From Clostridia bacterium (GTDB taxonomy: Bacteria > Bacillota > Clostridia > Christensenellales > UBA3700), in assembly GCA_900772745.1 (NCBI GenBank), contig CAAGRV010000098.1:1-18782 (forward strand): a stretch of DNA of 18,782 nt, written 5' to 3'. Below the pieces are notes generated by a model. It did not search any database. It saw only the letters and a program-made list of their open reading frames with translations, and was not told the DNA's origin. Positions within the stretch are counted from its first letter, which is position 1; each line of letters begins with the position of its first letter. The position numbers and the translations under genes were made by a program. Below are positions 1 to 6,879 of this stretch, piece after piece.

Positions 1-217
1 ATAGGTGTACGCCCATAGTGATGGCAAAATATTGAGTCAAAATACCCATACCTTGCACACCCATACCGCCTACCGAATAGGCAACGAATTCTTTGTTGGA
101 AAGATAATATCCTTCCTTTGCCGGTTTGTTCCAATGATCAAAAAAATCTTTTACAAAAAAGCCTATCTTTCCAAAAATATTTTTGGATGGTACGCCCATT
201 TCATTCTTTTTTCCCAT
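1..217 (-). CDS. Partial permease N-terminus (MFS/GPH-like), runs off left edge
   Basis: Reading the minus strand from an ATG at 217 gives 72 residues open to the window edge, so only the N-terminus is present. An AAGGGT ribosome binding site lies 7 nt upstream and a strong promoter further up, which fixes strand and start. The protein begins with a basic, polar cytoplasmic stretch (MGKKNEMGVPSKN), then FFVKDFFDHWNKP, then a glycine-rich hydrophobic stretch with VAYSVGGMGVQGMGILTQYF that looks like a first membrane helix. From memory, this layout resembles the N-termini of clostridial major facilitator or glycoside-pentoside-hexuronide symporters, but the diagnostic later helices are outside the window. 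Substrate cannot be stated. Confidence is high that this is a gene and low for the family. Confidence 0.6.
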   Translation of the reverse strand, partial: MGKKNEMGVPSKNIFGKIGFFVKDFFDHWNKPAKEGYYLSNKEFVAYSVGGMGVQGMGILTQYFAITMGVHL

Positions 218-266
218 AATTTCTACCCTTAGTTTATTTGTAATGCAAAATAATTGATACAAGCAT

Positions 267-295
267 AGTATATCTTAAATACCCTGTTTAGTCAA
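267..295 (-). promoter_or_regulatory. Sigma-A promoter of the left-edge permease gene
   Basis: The minus strand reads TTGACT (295-290), a 17-nt spacer and TATACT (272-267), close to consensus with ideal spacing. The start codon is about 50 nt downstream at 217. Nothing like a riboswitch is evident in the short leader. Confidence 0.75.
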
Positions 296-375
296 TACCA
301 AAAATCATTATTTGTCCGCTAGACTGCCCGTATTTGCTGACTTTATAATATCGTTGTAATATCTTGCATTGAGGT

Positions 376-972
376 ATGGACAAAAAGCAAAAGACCAGTT
401 ATACTGATGATATGGAAAAGAATATTGATTTTGAACTAAAAAAGATTGATTGCGAACAATTCGAAGAGTTTTGGCAAATGCTGACTTGCAGTTTTCCGTC
501 GGACGAATACCGATCCAAGGACGCTCATTTTGCTATGCTCTCCAACCCTTTGCATACGATTTTTGCTGCCACTGATGACAAAGATATATTGGGTTTTGTG
601 ACCACGTGGGATATTGGCAACTGGATTTATGTCGAGCATCTCGTGACTTCTCCACACTTTCGCAATATGGGACTAGGTAGCAAAATTCTCCAAAAACTGG
701 AGTCTGTTGCCACTCTTCCTATTTGTTTGGAAGTCGAGCCACCCGTCGCCGAAATGGCAACTCGTCGCATAGAATTTTACAAGAGAAATGGCTATTTTCT
801 CAATACATATCGCTATTTTCAACCACCTTATGCCAATGACAAACAACCGCTCGAACTGCTGATTATGACATATCCACGTGCCATATCACCAGCCGAATTT
901 GAAGATATGAAGTCTTCGCTCTATCCTATCGTGTACAATGTTGCCAAAGATTATGAGCCAACTTCCAAATAA
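376..972 (+). CDS. GNAT-family N-acetyltransferase
   Basis: A 198-residue protein with the GNAT core. After the beta4 strand (IYVEHLVTSP, about 84-93) comes the acetyl-CoA pyrophosphate-binding motif R-N-M-G-L-G (96-101) and its helix. A late FYKRNGYF segment (134-141) matches the usual C-terminal GNAT signature. The family transfers an acetyl group from acetyl-CoA to an amine; the acceptor here is unknown. The start is uncertain: ATG 376 has GAGGT directly against it, too close for a normal ribosome binding site, and ATG 412 has none. TATAAT lies at 344-349 without a convincing -35. The gene stands alone and is followed by a hairpin. Confidence 0.85.
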   Translation: MDKKQKTSYTDDMEKNIDFELKKIDCEQFEEFWQMLTCSFPSDEYRSKDAHFAMLSNPLHTIFAATDDKDILGFVTTWDIGNWIYVEHLVTSPHFRNMGLGSKILQKLESVATLPICLEVEPPVAEMATRRIEFYKRNGYFLNTYRYFQPPYANDKQPLELLIMTYPRAISPAEFEDMKSSLYPIVYNVAKDYEPTSK

Positions 973-1013
973 TTTGGCATTGGATATAGCTCCAAATAAT
1001 TTGAAAAAAATAT

Positions 1014-1049
1014 ATACTAGCGCTTATTTTTAGTTGCTAGTATTTTTTT
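1014..1049 (+). terminator. Intrinsic terminator after the acetyltransferase gene
   Basis: Perfect 8-bp inverted repeat ATACTAGC (1014-1021) / GCTAGTAT (1036-1043) with a 14-nt loop, followed by a T run to 1049 and preceded by an A run. It ends only 19 nt before the next start codon, so it should insulate the CHR pair from the upstream gene unless it acts as a conditional leader hairpin. Confidence 0.65.
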
Positions 1050-1068
1050 GGGGATATATAATTGGAAT

Positions 1069-1803
1069 ATGGAAAAATTGAAAAAACTAGGACTATTATT
1101 CGTAACAATGCTCAAAATTGGCTTGTTCACTTTCGGCGGTGGATATGCCATGATTAGTTTGCTCGAAAATGAGTTTACCACCAAGAAAGGCTGGTTGGAA
1201 AATGACGAATTTATGGACATTATCGCCATCGCAGAGTCCACTCCTGGACCTATCGCCATCAACTCGGCTACCTATATCGGCTACAAGCTGTGCGGTGTGT
1301 GGGGCTCGCTCGTGGCAACACTCGGGGTATGTATCCCATCATTTACTATCATCTATCTTATATCGCTGTTCTTCAACAAGTTCTTAGAGCTTACCGTCGT
1401 GGCGGCAGCGTTCAAAGGTATCCAAGCGTGCGTTGTATTTTTGATACTCAAAGCAGGCATCAAAATGTTCAAACAAATGACGAAAAACGTCTTCTCCTAT
1501 GTCGTGATGAGCGCAACTTTCGTGGCTATGCTCGTCATCAACATTCTTGCAGTCAACTTTTCTTCTATCTTCTATATCTTGATAAGTGGCGGACTTGGTT
1601 TGCTCGCATACGGCGTTCACCTTATCAAACAAAAACAACAAGCCAAGCTTGCTGACACAACCACAACTGCCGACAGCTCTGATATTTCCGCTCTTGACAG
1701 CGTGCAAGACAACTTGGCAAATACTGAAACCAATCAATCTTGCGACAACTCAAATAGTGCCGAACAACAAGGCAAGGAGGTGGACGATGCCAGTGCTTCT
1801 TAA
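1069..1803 (+). CDS. Single-domain CHR (chromate transporter family) protein, first of a tandem pair
   Basis: Membrane protein of the chromate ion transporter family. Chosen start is ATG 1069 (244 aa); an in-frame TTG at 1048 would overlap the terminator T run. CHR signatures are clear: FGGGYAMI (22-29) and ESTPGPIAIN (56-65), followed by several hydrophobic helices to about residue 187. Canonical ChrA has two fused CHR domains of roughly 190 aa; here they are separate genes, as in the Bacillus ywrA/ywrB pair, presumably forming a heteromer. Residues after about 192 form a 52-residue polar tail rich in Thr, Ser, Asp, Asn and Gln with no predicted fold. That tail also encodes the ribosome binding site of the next gene, and the two coding regions overlap by 17 nt. 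Physiological substrate (chromate, sulfate-like anion or other) is not settled by sequence. Confidence 0.9.
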   Translation: MEKLKKLGLLFVTMLKIGLFTFGGGYAMISLLENEFTTKKGWLENDEFMDIIAIAESTPGPIAINSATYIGYKLCGVWGSLVATLGVCIPSFTIIYLISLFFNKFLELTVVAAAFKGIQACVVFLILKAGIKMFKQMTKNVFSYVVMSATFVAMLVINILAVNFSSIFYILISGGLGLLAYGVHLIKQKQQAKLADTTTTADSSDISALDSVQDNLANTETNQSCDNSNSAEQQGKEVDDASAS

Positions 1804-2362
1804 ACTCTTCCTAACCTTTTTGAAAATCGGTGCTGTTTCGTTCGGTGGTGGCTATGGTATGCTCTCTCTCATCAGAGAAGAAGTCCTCAAAAACAACTGG
1901 CTCACCGAAGAACAACTGCTCAACTTCATCGCCGTGTCCGAGTCCACTCCTGGACCTATCGCAATCAATATGGCGACGTTCATTGGCTCGTCACAAGCTG
2001 GCTTTGTGGGCTCTTTGATGGCGACTCTCGGCGTTGTGATGCCATCATTCATCATCATACTCATCATCGCAAGCTTGATGAAAAATCTCATCAAATACAA
2101 CCCAATTCAAGCGACGTTGAGCGGTATCAAAGCATCTATTGTTGGTCTTATCTTAGGCACAGCTTGCACAATGTTTTTGTCGGTTATGTTCAGCATTGTC
2201 AACACCCAATCGGTATTCAGCTTTGATTGGAAAGCTCTGCTCATATTCGGCATTTTGAGCGTGATTGCTATCGCATTCAAGAAAGTAAAAGGCAAACAAA
2301 TATCTCCAATACTGCTCATACTCTGCTCGGCTGTGATGGGTATGGCGTTGTACACTTGGTGA
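1787..2362 (+). CDS. Single-domain CHR (chromate transporter family) protein, second of the pair
   Basis: A 191-aa partner of the preceding gene. ATG 1787 is chosen because AAGGAGG (1774-1780) precedes it by 6 nt and the protein then begins exactly at the conserved amphipathic start MPVLLKLFLTFLKIG; the frame is open further upstream only because it shadows the first gene. The same CHR signatures appear: SFGGGYGML and ESTPGPIAIN, then GSLMATLGVVMPSF, and hydrophobic helices to the C-terminus. It lacks the polar tail of its partner. The overlap and strong ribosome binding site indicate translational coupling and probable 1:1 assembly into one transporter. Confidence 0.92.
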   Translation: MPVLLKLFLTFLKIGAVSFGGGYGMLSLIREEVLKNNWLTEEQLLNFIAVSESTPGPIAINMATFIGSSQAGFVGSLMATLGVVMPSFIIILIIASLMKNLIKYNPIQATLSGIKASIVGLILGTACTMFLSVMFSIVNTQSVFSFDWKALLIFGILSVIAIAFKKVKGKQISPILLILCSAVMGMALYTW

Positions 2363-2418
2363 CAATCTCTTCTACTGATTGCAAATAAACTCTGCAACAA
2401 TTATTGCTGAACAAAATG

Positions 2419-2466
2419 TAATCAAAAAGACTAACAAAGAATATTCAATGTTAGTCTTTTTGATTA
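2419..2466. terminator. Bidirectional terminator between the CHR pair and metH
   Basis: Perfect 18-bp inverted repeat, TAATCAAAAAGACTAACA (2419-2436) and its complement (2449-2466), with a 12-nt loop. A core GACTAACA/TGTTAGTC stem is flanked by A5 and T5, so both convergent transcripts end with a U tract. The rest of the gap (2467-2595) holds only a short hairpin-like TTGGCA/TGCCAA pair at 2528-2545 with no U tract. Confidence 0.85.
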
Positions 2467-2595
2467 CTATGTTGTCTACTCAATGTTATTCTATACAAAT
2501 ATCTTGGCATACAGCATCATCTTATACTTGGCATACGCTTGCCAATCAACATTGATGCTTTTCTGCACTTGAAATTGCAATATATTCTTTTGATA

Positions 2596-4950
2596 TTACA
2601 TTCCCCTTTCTTCGAGTATCCTAACTAGCTCTCTTGGGTCTTTGCTGTATGCGTCTGCACCTATCTCCTCGGCTACTTCTTGGGTGAGCACTGCTCCGCC
2701 CACACATACAAAACAATCTTTGTCTACCGCTTTGACAGCTTTGATTGTACGCTCCATATTCTTGACTGTGGTGGTCATCAATGCTGACAATCCCAACACT
2801 TGTGGGTGACGTTCTTTGACTTGCTCGGCAACAACTTCCACTGCAACGTCTCTGCCCAAGTCAATGATATTGTAGCCATAATTTTCGAGCACTGTTTTGA
2901 CAATGTTTTTGCCAATATCGTGCACGTCACCTTCGACAGACGCAACCATAATAGTGACAGCCTTATTGCTACCACCGCTCGGCATACTAGCCTTGACTAG
3001 GTCACACACAGCCTTGGCAACTTCGGCAGAACTGATGAGCTGTGGCAAGAACAACGTCCCCTTGTCGTATCTGTCGCCAATCTCGTTGAGCGTTGGGATA
3101 ACGTACTTGTCCACTATCTCCAATCCGCCCATAGTTGTGAGCAATTCTTTGGTAATTTTTTCCGCCTGACTTTTGAGTGATTGCATAATGCACTCTCCCA
3201 AAGTCTTGTCAGTCGCCACTTGGGTTTGCTCGGCTTGGACTTGCGACATTTGTTGGATATATTGCTCGCCGTTTGGGTCGATATTGGCAAGCAAATTGTA
3301 TGCAAGAAAACTCTCTTTCATAGGAGCTAAGTTGGGATTGATGATGGCTAGGTCGAGCCCGCAAGTCAACGCCATTGTAAGGAACGTTCTGTTGACGGTG
3401 TTGCGCTCTGGCAAACCAAAAGATATGTTGGACACGCCAAGCGCCGTCTTGACTCCCAACTCTTGCTTGACAGTGCTCAAAGCCTTCAAAGTATTGAGTG
3501 CTTGATCTTGTTCTGCGCCTACCGTCAGCGTCAAAGTATCTATGATAATATCTTGGTTGCTTATGCCATATTTTCTCGCTTTTTCGACGATTTTTCTTGC
3601 GATTTCTACACGTTTTTCCACGGTTTTTGGCACGCCGTTTTTGTCCAAAGTAAGTCCCACCACCAGTGCGCCATAACGCTTGGCAAGTGGAAAAATCTTG
3701 TCCATCACTTCATCTTCGCCATTGACCGAATTGATGATAGGTTTGCCGCTGGCATATCTAAGTCCAATCTCCAAAGCCTTGGCGTCACTACTGTCTATTT
3801 GGACAGGCAAGTCCACCACCGATTGGACGACTTTGACCGCCTTTTTCATCATATCCACTTCGTCGATATTGGGCATTCCCATATTGATATCCAGTATATC
3901 AGCGCCTGCATCGGCTTGCTCGACAGCTTGGGATACAATATATGAAAAATCCTTGTCCAATATAGCTTGTTTCATCAGCTTTTTGCCCGTCGGATTTATT
4001 CTTTCGCCCACAATTTTTGGACAATCTAGCTCTACGTATTTTGTACTGCTTGCCACGCAAACTCTATGTTTGGCGCTTGGTTTCTTTGGCTTGATTGGAG
4101 CTACACTTTGTGCCAAAAGCGAGATATATCTGTCATCTGTGCCACAACAACCCCCCACAATTTGGACGCCCATTTGGGCATATTCTACCATACTCGACAC
4201 GAATTCTTGGGGAGTTAGGTCAAACTCTGTGTTGCCATTGCGAATGGTTGGAAGTCCCGCATTTGGTTTGACAATGATAGGCAAGTTGGACCTCTCGACC
4301 AATCTTTTTACCACACCGCCCAGCTGTTTTGGTCCAAGCGAACAATTAAGTCCGAGCGCATCTACGCCCAAACCTTGCATTGTCGCTATCATCGCCTCGA
4401 CAGGACAGCCCGCAAAAGTTCGTCCCTTTTCGTCAAAACTCATCGTCACCATAATAGGTTTGTCACAATTTTCTTTGACGGCGAGCACACCTGCTTTGAG
4501 CTCGTACAAGTCACTCATCGTTTCGATGACGAACAAGTCCACCTTGTCCGCTACCAACTCGACTTGCTCGGCATAAGCGTCATACACTTCATCGAATGTC
4601 ACCTTGCCAAGTGGCTCTACCAATTCTCCCACACTGCCCATATCATAGGCAATATATCCACGTCCTACTTGCTCAGTTGCACGCCTAGCGCACTCGATAC
4701 CCGCAAGGATTGCTTGCTTGTAAGGATATTTGCTCATCTTGAATTTGTTGGCGCCAAAAGTGTTGGTGTAGATAATATCTGCGCCAGCTTTTAGATACTT
4801 GATATGAATATCCTCGATAAGTTGAGGATTTTCAATGTTGAGCATTTCGGGTTTTGCGCCCACTTTCAGCCCCGATTGTTGGAGCATTGTGCCCATTGCG
4901 CCATCAAGAATGATTATTTTGTTTTGCAAAAGTTCGTTGATTATGTTCAT
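2596..4950 (-). CDS. metH: Cobalamin-dependent methionine synthase, lacking the reactivation domain
   Basis: Methylates homocysteine with 5-methyl-THF via methylcobalamin in the cytoplasm. Start ATG 4950 (784 aa) is preferred over ATG 4983 because AAGG sits 5 nt before it and the upstream gene ends 2 nt away. Domains in order: homocysteine/zinc domain (about 1-285) with ligands Cys203 (GLNCSLGP) and Cys268-Cys269 (GGCCGT); pterin domain (about 310-560) beginning VGERINPTGKK with DADILDINMG-like loop; cobalamin cap (about 580-660); cobalamin Rossmann domain (about 665-784) with D-V-H-D-I-G (675-680), where His677 is the lower cobalt ligand, and GLSALMTTTV. E. coli MetH is about 1230 aa because it carries a C-terminal AdoMet-binding reactivation domain; that function is encoded here by the separate upstream gene. 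Last gene of a three-gene operon. Confidence 0.96.
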   Translation of the reverse strand: MNIINELLQNKIIILDGAMGTMLQQSGLKVGAKPEMLNIENPQLIEDIHIKYLKAGADIIYTNTFGANKFKMSKYPYKQAILAGIECARRATEQVGRGYIAYDMGSVGELVEPLGKVTFDEVYDAYAEQVELVADKVDLFVIETMSDLYELKAGVLAVKENCDKPIMVTMSFDEKGRTFAGCPVEAMIATMQGLGVDALGLNCSLGPKQLGGVVKRLVERSNLPIIVKPNAGLPTIRNGNTEFDLTPQEFVSSMVEYAQMGVQIVGGCCGTDDRYISLLAQSVAPIKPKKPSAKHRVCVASSTKYVELDCPKIVGERINPTGKKLMKQAILDKDFSYIVSQAVEQADAGADILDINMGMPNIDEVDMMKKAVKVVQSVVDLPVQIDSSDAKALEIGLRYASGKPIINSVNGEDEVMDKIFPLAKRYGALVVGLTLDKNGVPKTVEKRVEIARKIVEKARKYGISNQDIIIDTLTLTVGAEQDQALNTLKALSTVKQELGVKTALGVSNISFGLPERNTVNRTFLTMALTCGLDLAIINPNLAPMKESFLAYNLLANIDPNGEQYIQQMSQVQAEQTQVATDKTLGECIMQSLKSQAEKITKELLTTMGGLEIVDKYVIPTLNEIGDRYDKGTLFLPQLISSAEVAKAVCDLVKASMPSGGSNKAVTIMVASVEGDVHDIGKNIVKTVLENYGYNIIDLGRDVAVEVVAEQVKERHPQVLGLSALMTTTVKNMERTIKAVKAVDKDCFVCVGGAVLTQEVAEEIGADAYSKDPRELVRILEERGM

Positions 4951-4952
4951 AT

Positions 4953-5594
4953 TTACCTTGCCTTGTTGCATTTGGTAGTGCATTTTCCTTGTCTAGGACA
5001 GGTCAAACACACATTGGAAAAAACTTGCTTTTTGTCCGAATATCCCACAAAAGCCGTGATTGATTTTTGGGGAATCATCAAGTTGGAAGATGACAGAGTT
5101 ATGCCCAGTCTTCTATATATATCCATATTGTCCCCGATTTGTCTTTGGATTTCCAGCGGACAATCGCCATAGCCTGGACTAAATCTCATAGTAGGATATT
5201 TGCCGATTTGCTTTTGGTCGCACTCGGAATGCAACTCGTCCAACACGCTCTCGACATACACGCTGGCTAGGCTGTCCAAAACCATACTGCGTACCATATC
5301 CGTATGGCTGTAAAAAGCTATCTTTTTGTCCACGCCAATGCCAAGCGTCACCACAAAAACTGCTATGCTGTCTACTTGGTCAAAGAGAGCGTTGATATCA
5401 TTACTAGGAAGCACTAAGTCCAACTCGTCCACCACGTAAAAGCCGTCTTCTCGGTGCGCAGGTGAAACTAGACAAGCTTTTTTTACGCTTGCCAGCTCTT
5501 CCAATTCTTGGGCGACATCTCTCAGATAGTCGTCGCTTATGCTCTCGCCCGCTCTGAGATAACGCCTTGCGTCGTCGAAATTTAGATTTATCAC
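4953..5594 (-). CDS. Stand-alone MetH reactivation (AdoMet-binding) domain protein
   Basis: A 213-aa protein matching the methionine synthase activation domain, known as a separate polypeptide in Thermotoga and many Clostridia. The hallmark RFSPGYGDCPL (137-147) is the AdoMet-binding motif; MIPQKSITAFVGYS (173-186) is the following conserved strand. Its job is to supply AdoMet for reductive remethylation of inactive cob(II)alamin on MetH. A cysteine cluster at the C-terminus (Cys196, 199, 205, 209) may bind a metal or cluster. The start is GTG 5594, overlapping the metF stop in GTGA (4-nt overlap), with no strong ribosome binding site of its own, so translation is probably coupled to metF. 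The stop lies 2 nt before metH. Confidence 0.92.
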   Translation of the reverse strand: MINLNFDDARRYLRAGESISDDYLRDVAQELEELASVKKACLVSPAHREDGFYVVDELDLVLPSNDINALFDQVDSIAVFVVTLGIGVDKKIAFYSHTDMVRSMVLDSLASVYVESVLDELHSECDQKQIGKYPTMRFSPGYGDCPLEIQRQIGDNMDIYRRLGITLSSSNLMIPQKSITAFVGYSDKKQVFSNVCLTCPRQGKCTTKCNKAR

Positions 5595-6457
5595 AATTCT
5601 AACAAGCCTTTTATGCTTGCGCTGATACGCTCTGCCACCAACGGATTGTTCATCGTGTACAAGTGAATGCCATTGATGTCCGCACTGAGTAGCTCAACAA
5701 TTTGCTCGATTGCATACGCTATACCCGCATCGAACATAGCATTGTCATTGCTACCATAACGAGCAATGAGTTTGGACAATCTTGCCGGCATAGTCGCTCC
5801 CGACAGCGAAATAATCCTTTCGATTTGGCGAGAGTTGGTGATTGGCATAATGCCCGCCTCGATAGGCACGTTGATACCCGCCACGTCGATGAGATCACGA
5901 AAACGATAAAACTCTTCATTGTCGAAAAACATTTGGGTGATAAGTCCGCTCACACCGCAATCTACCTTGTGTTTTAGGTTGAGAATGTCTTCCTTTTGGT
6001 TGCGACTTTCAGAATGTCCTGCTGGATAGCAAGCTCCAAAAATGTTGAAATCTGTCTTGGCCTTGATATATTCGACAAGGTCACTTGCATATTTGAAATC
6101 TCCATCTGTCAGCACGTTCGGATTTTTGTCACCACGAAGTGCCAGCACGTTGGACACGCCTATCGCTTGTAAACTCTCGATAAGTTGGTCGATTTGTCCC
6201 TTGGTCGCCCCCACACAAGTAAGGTGCGCCACAGGTTCGCTTTTGCCATTGTGTTTTAGAATTTTGCACAACTCGACCGTGCGATTGTCTTTGACCGAAC
6301 CGCCCGCACCATAAGTCACTGAGACAAAGTCAGGCTCTAACCCTGCCAATCTGTCTACTACTTCGCTGATATTCTCAAAAGCCGTTGCTTGCTTGGGCGG
6401 AAATACCTCGAACGAAAACAAATGATTTTTCTCTTTATATTTTTCAATGATATTCAT
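5591..6457 (-). CDS. metF: Methylenetetrahydrofolate reductase
   Basis: Reduces 5,10-methylene-THF to 5-methyl-THF with FAD, feeding the downstream MetH. The 288-residue length is typical for bacterial MetF. Visible signatures: SFEVFPPK (15-22), where the Glu is the expected catalytic acid; VSVTYGAGGS (45-54); LALRGD (105-110); GACYPAGHSES (141-151); QMFFDN (175-180); IEAGIMPI (199-206) and GIHLYTMNN near the C-terminus (263-271). AGAGG lies a few bases before ATG 6457. It is the first gene of the metF-activator-metH operon, with its own promoter immediately upstream. Confidence 0.96.
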   Translation of the reverse strand: MNIIEKYKEKNHLFSFEVFPPKQATAFENISEVVDRLAGLEPDFVSVTYGAGGSVKDNRTVELCKILKHNGKSEPVAHLTCVGATKGQIDQLIESLQAIGVSNVLALRGDKNPNVLTDGDFKYASDLVEYIKAKTDFNIFGACYPAGHSESRNQKEDILNLKHKVDCGVSGLITQMFFDNEEFYRFRDLIDVAGINVPIEAGIMPITNSRQIERIISLSGATMPARLSKLIARYGSNDNAMFDAGIAYAIEQIVELLSADINGIHLYTMNNPLVAERISASIKGLLEL

Positions 6458-6474
6458 AAACTACCTCTGATATT

Positions 6475-6503
6475 ATTTTATCATCAAAATTATCCAATAT
6501 CAA
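6475..6503 (-). promoter_or_regulatory. Promoter of the metF-metH operon
   Basis: Minus strand TTGATA (6503-6498), 17-nt spacer, TAAAAT (6480-6475). Expected transcription start near 6468 leaves a leader of only about 10 nt holding the AGAGG site, so there is no room for a SAM or cobalamin riboswitch or T-box. Confidence 0.65.
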
Positions 6504-6520
6504 ATATTTGAAAAAAATTG

Positions 6521-6545
6521 TAAAAAAAAGTATGTAAAACATACT
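6521..6545 (-). terminator. Intrinsic terminator after the XRE regulator gene
   Basis: On the minus strand a perfect 7-bp stem AGTATGT / ACATACT with a 3-nt TTT loop is followed directly by eight T residues. It ends the XRE gene transcript before the metF promoter. Confidence 0.75.
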
Positions 6546-6581
6546 GAAAACTTATTGCATTGTTTAGCCAACAAATATACC

Positions 6582-6782
6582 CTAATCTTCCAGTCCCAAC
6601 AAATAATCGCTACTTTCGTCAAAAAATCTAGCAAGCGTAATAATAGCCGATGCAGTAGGTTCGGTTTTTCCTAGTTCCCACTTTGCAATAGCCGATTGAC
6701 TTATGCCAGTCAACTGAGCGAGTTGCATTTGGCTGTACCCTTTTTGCAATCTCAATTCCTTTATCCTATCTTTGAATTCCAC
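6582..6782 (-). CDS. Small XRE-family helix-turn-helix regulator
   Basis: A 66-aa protein consisting almost only of the HTH_3 (Cro/CI-like) domain: RIKELRLQKGYSQMQLAQLTG (6-26) is the first two helices and turn, and ISQSAIAKWELGKTEPT (27-43) is the recognition helix with its characteristic WE-G-xxEPT. The C-terminal DESSDYLLGLED is the common ending of small XRE proteins. No effector-binding domain is present. The start is GTG 6782; the next in-frame ATG would remove part of the HTH. The region before it lacks a Shine-Dalgarno site. It is divergent from the B-box gene, and the palindrome between them is its likely operator, implying auto- and cross-regulation. Confidence 0.9.
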   Translation of the reverse strand: MEFKDRIKELRLQKGYSQMQLAQLTGISQSAIAKWELGKTEPTASAIITLARFFDESSDYLLGLED

Positions 6783-6793
6783 AACATTAGTAT

Positions 6794-6823
6794 ATTTTAT
6801 TCAAGTCAAAAAATACTTGACAA
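6794..6823 (-). promoter_or_regulatory. Candidate promoter of the XRE gene
   Basis: Minus strand TTGTCA (6823-6818), 18-nt spacer, TAAAAT (6799-6794). This places the transcription start within about 5 nt of GTG 6782, a very short or absent leader. Its -35 overlaps the -35 of the divergent promoter and one edge of the palindrome. Confidence 0.5.
6801..6820. promoter_or_regulatory. Second, weaker half-site pair next to the operator
   Basis: TCAAGT (6801-6806) and ACTTGA (6815-6820) form an inverted pair with an 8-nt spacer. They use the same CAAGT/ACTTG half-site as the adjacent perfect palindrome, so this may be a second regulator site within the XRE promoter spacer. Confidence 0.45.
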
Positions 6824-6845
6824 GTCTTATAAGACTTGATAAACT
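6817..6845 (+). promoter_or_regulatory. Promoter of the B-box membrane protein gene
   Basis: TTGACA (6817-6822, perfect -35), 17-nt spacer, TAAACT (6840-6845). The spacer is almost entirely filled by the palindrome at 6821-6838, so a bound protein would block RNA polymerase. Confidence 0.65.
6821..6838. promoter_or_regulatory. 18-bp perfect palindromic operator candidate
   Basis: CAAGTCTTATAAGACTTG is identical on both strands. It sits between the -35 and -10 of the plus-strand promoter and touches the -35 of the divergent XRE promoter. Size and symmetry suit a dimeric XRE repressor. The match to this regulator is inference from position. Confidence 0.65.
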
Positions 6846-6879
6846 TTGATTATCAACTAAATATTCAGGAGAAAGAGTT

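Noticed and set aside
5..232. Open frame of 75 codons on the plus strand at the left edge
   Set aside because: It lies antisense to the minus-strand permease start, which has a ribosome binding site and a near-consensus promoter; the plus-strand peptide has no recognisable features.
1048..1068. TTG start giving a CHR protein seven residues longer
   Set aside because: The codon lies in the terminator T run and has no ribosome binding site; ATG 1069 begins the usual MEKLKKLGLLF start.
1586..1786. Upstream extension of the second CHR gene frame
   Set aside because: It shadows the first CHR gene; AAGGAGG and the family-typical N-terminus both place the start at 1787.
2503..2545. Direct repeat CTTGGCATAC (2503-2512, 2527-2536) and hairpin TTGGCA/TGCCAA (2528-2545)
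   Set aside because: Only two short copies and a 6-bp stem without a U tract; too little to call a repeat family, terminator or regulatory site.
3680..4576. 298-codon open frame on the plus strand opposite metH
   Set aside because: Antisense shadow of a highly conserved metH coding region; no ribosome binding site or domain supports it.
6458..6581. Possible SAM or cobalamin riboswitch upstream of metF
   Set aside because: The space contains the XRE terminator and a promoter whose leader is only about 10 nt; no conserved riboswitch core is visible.
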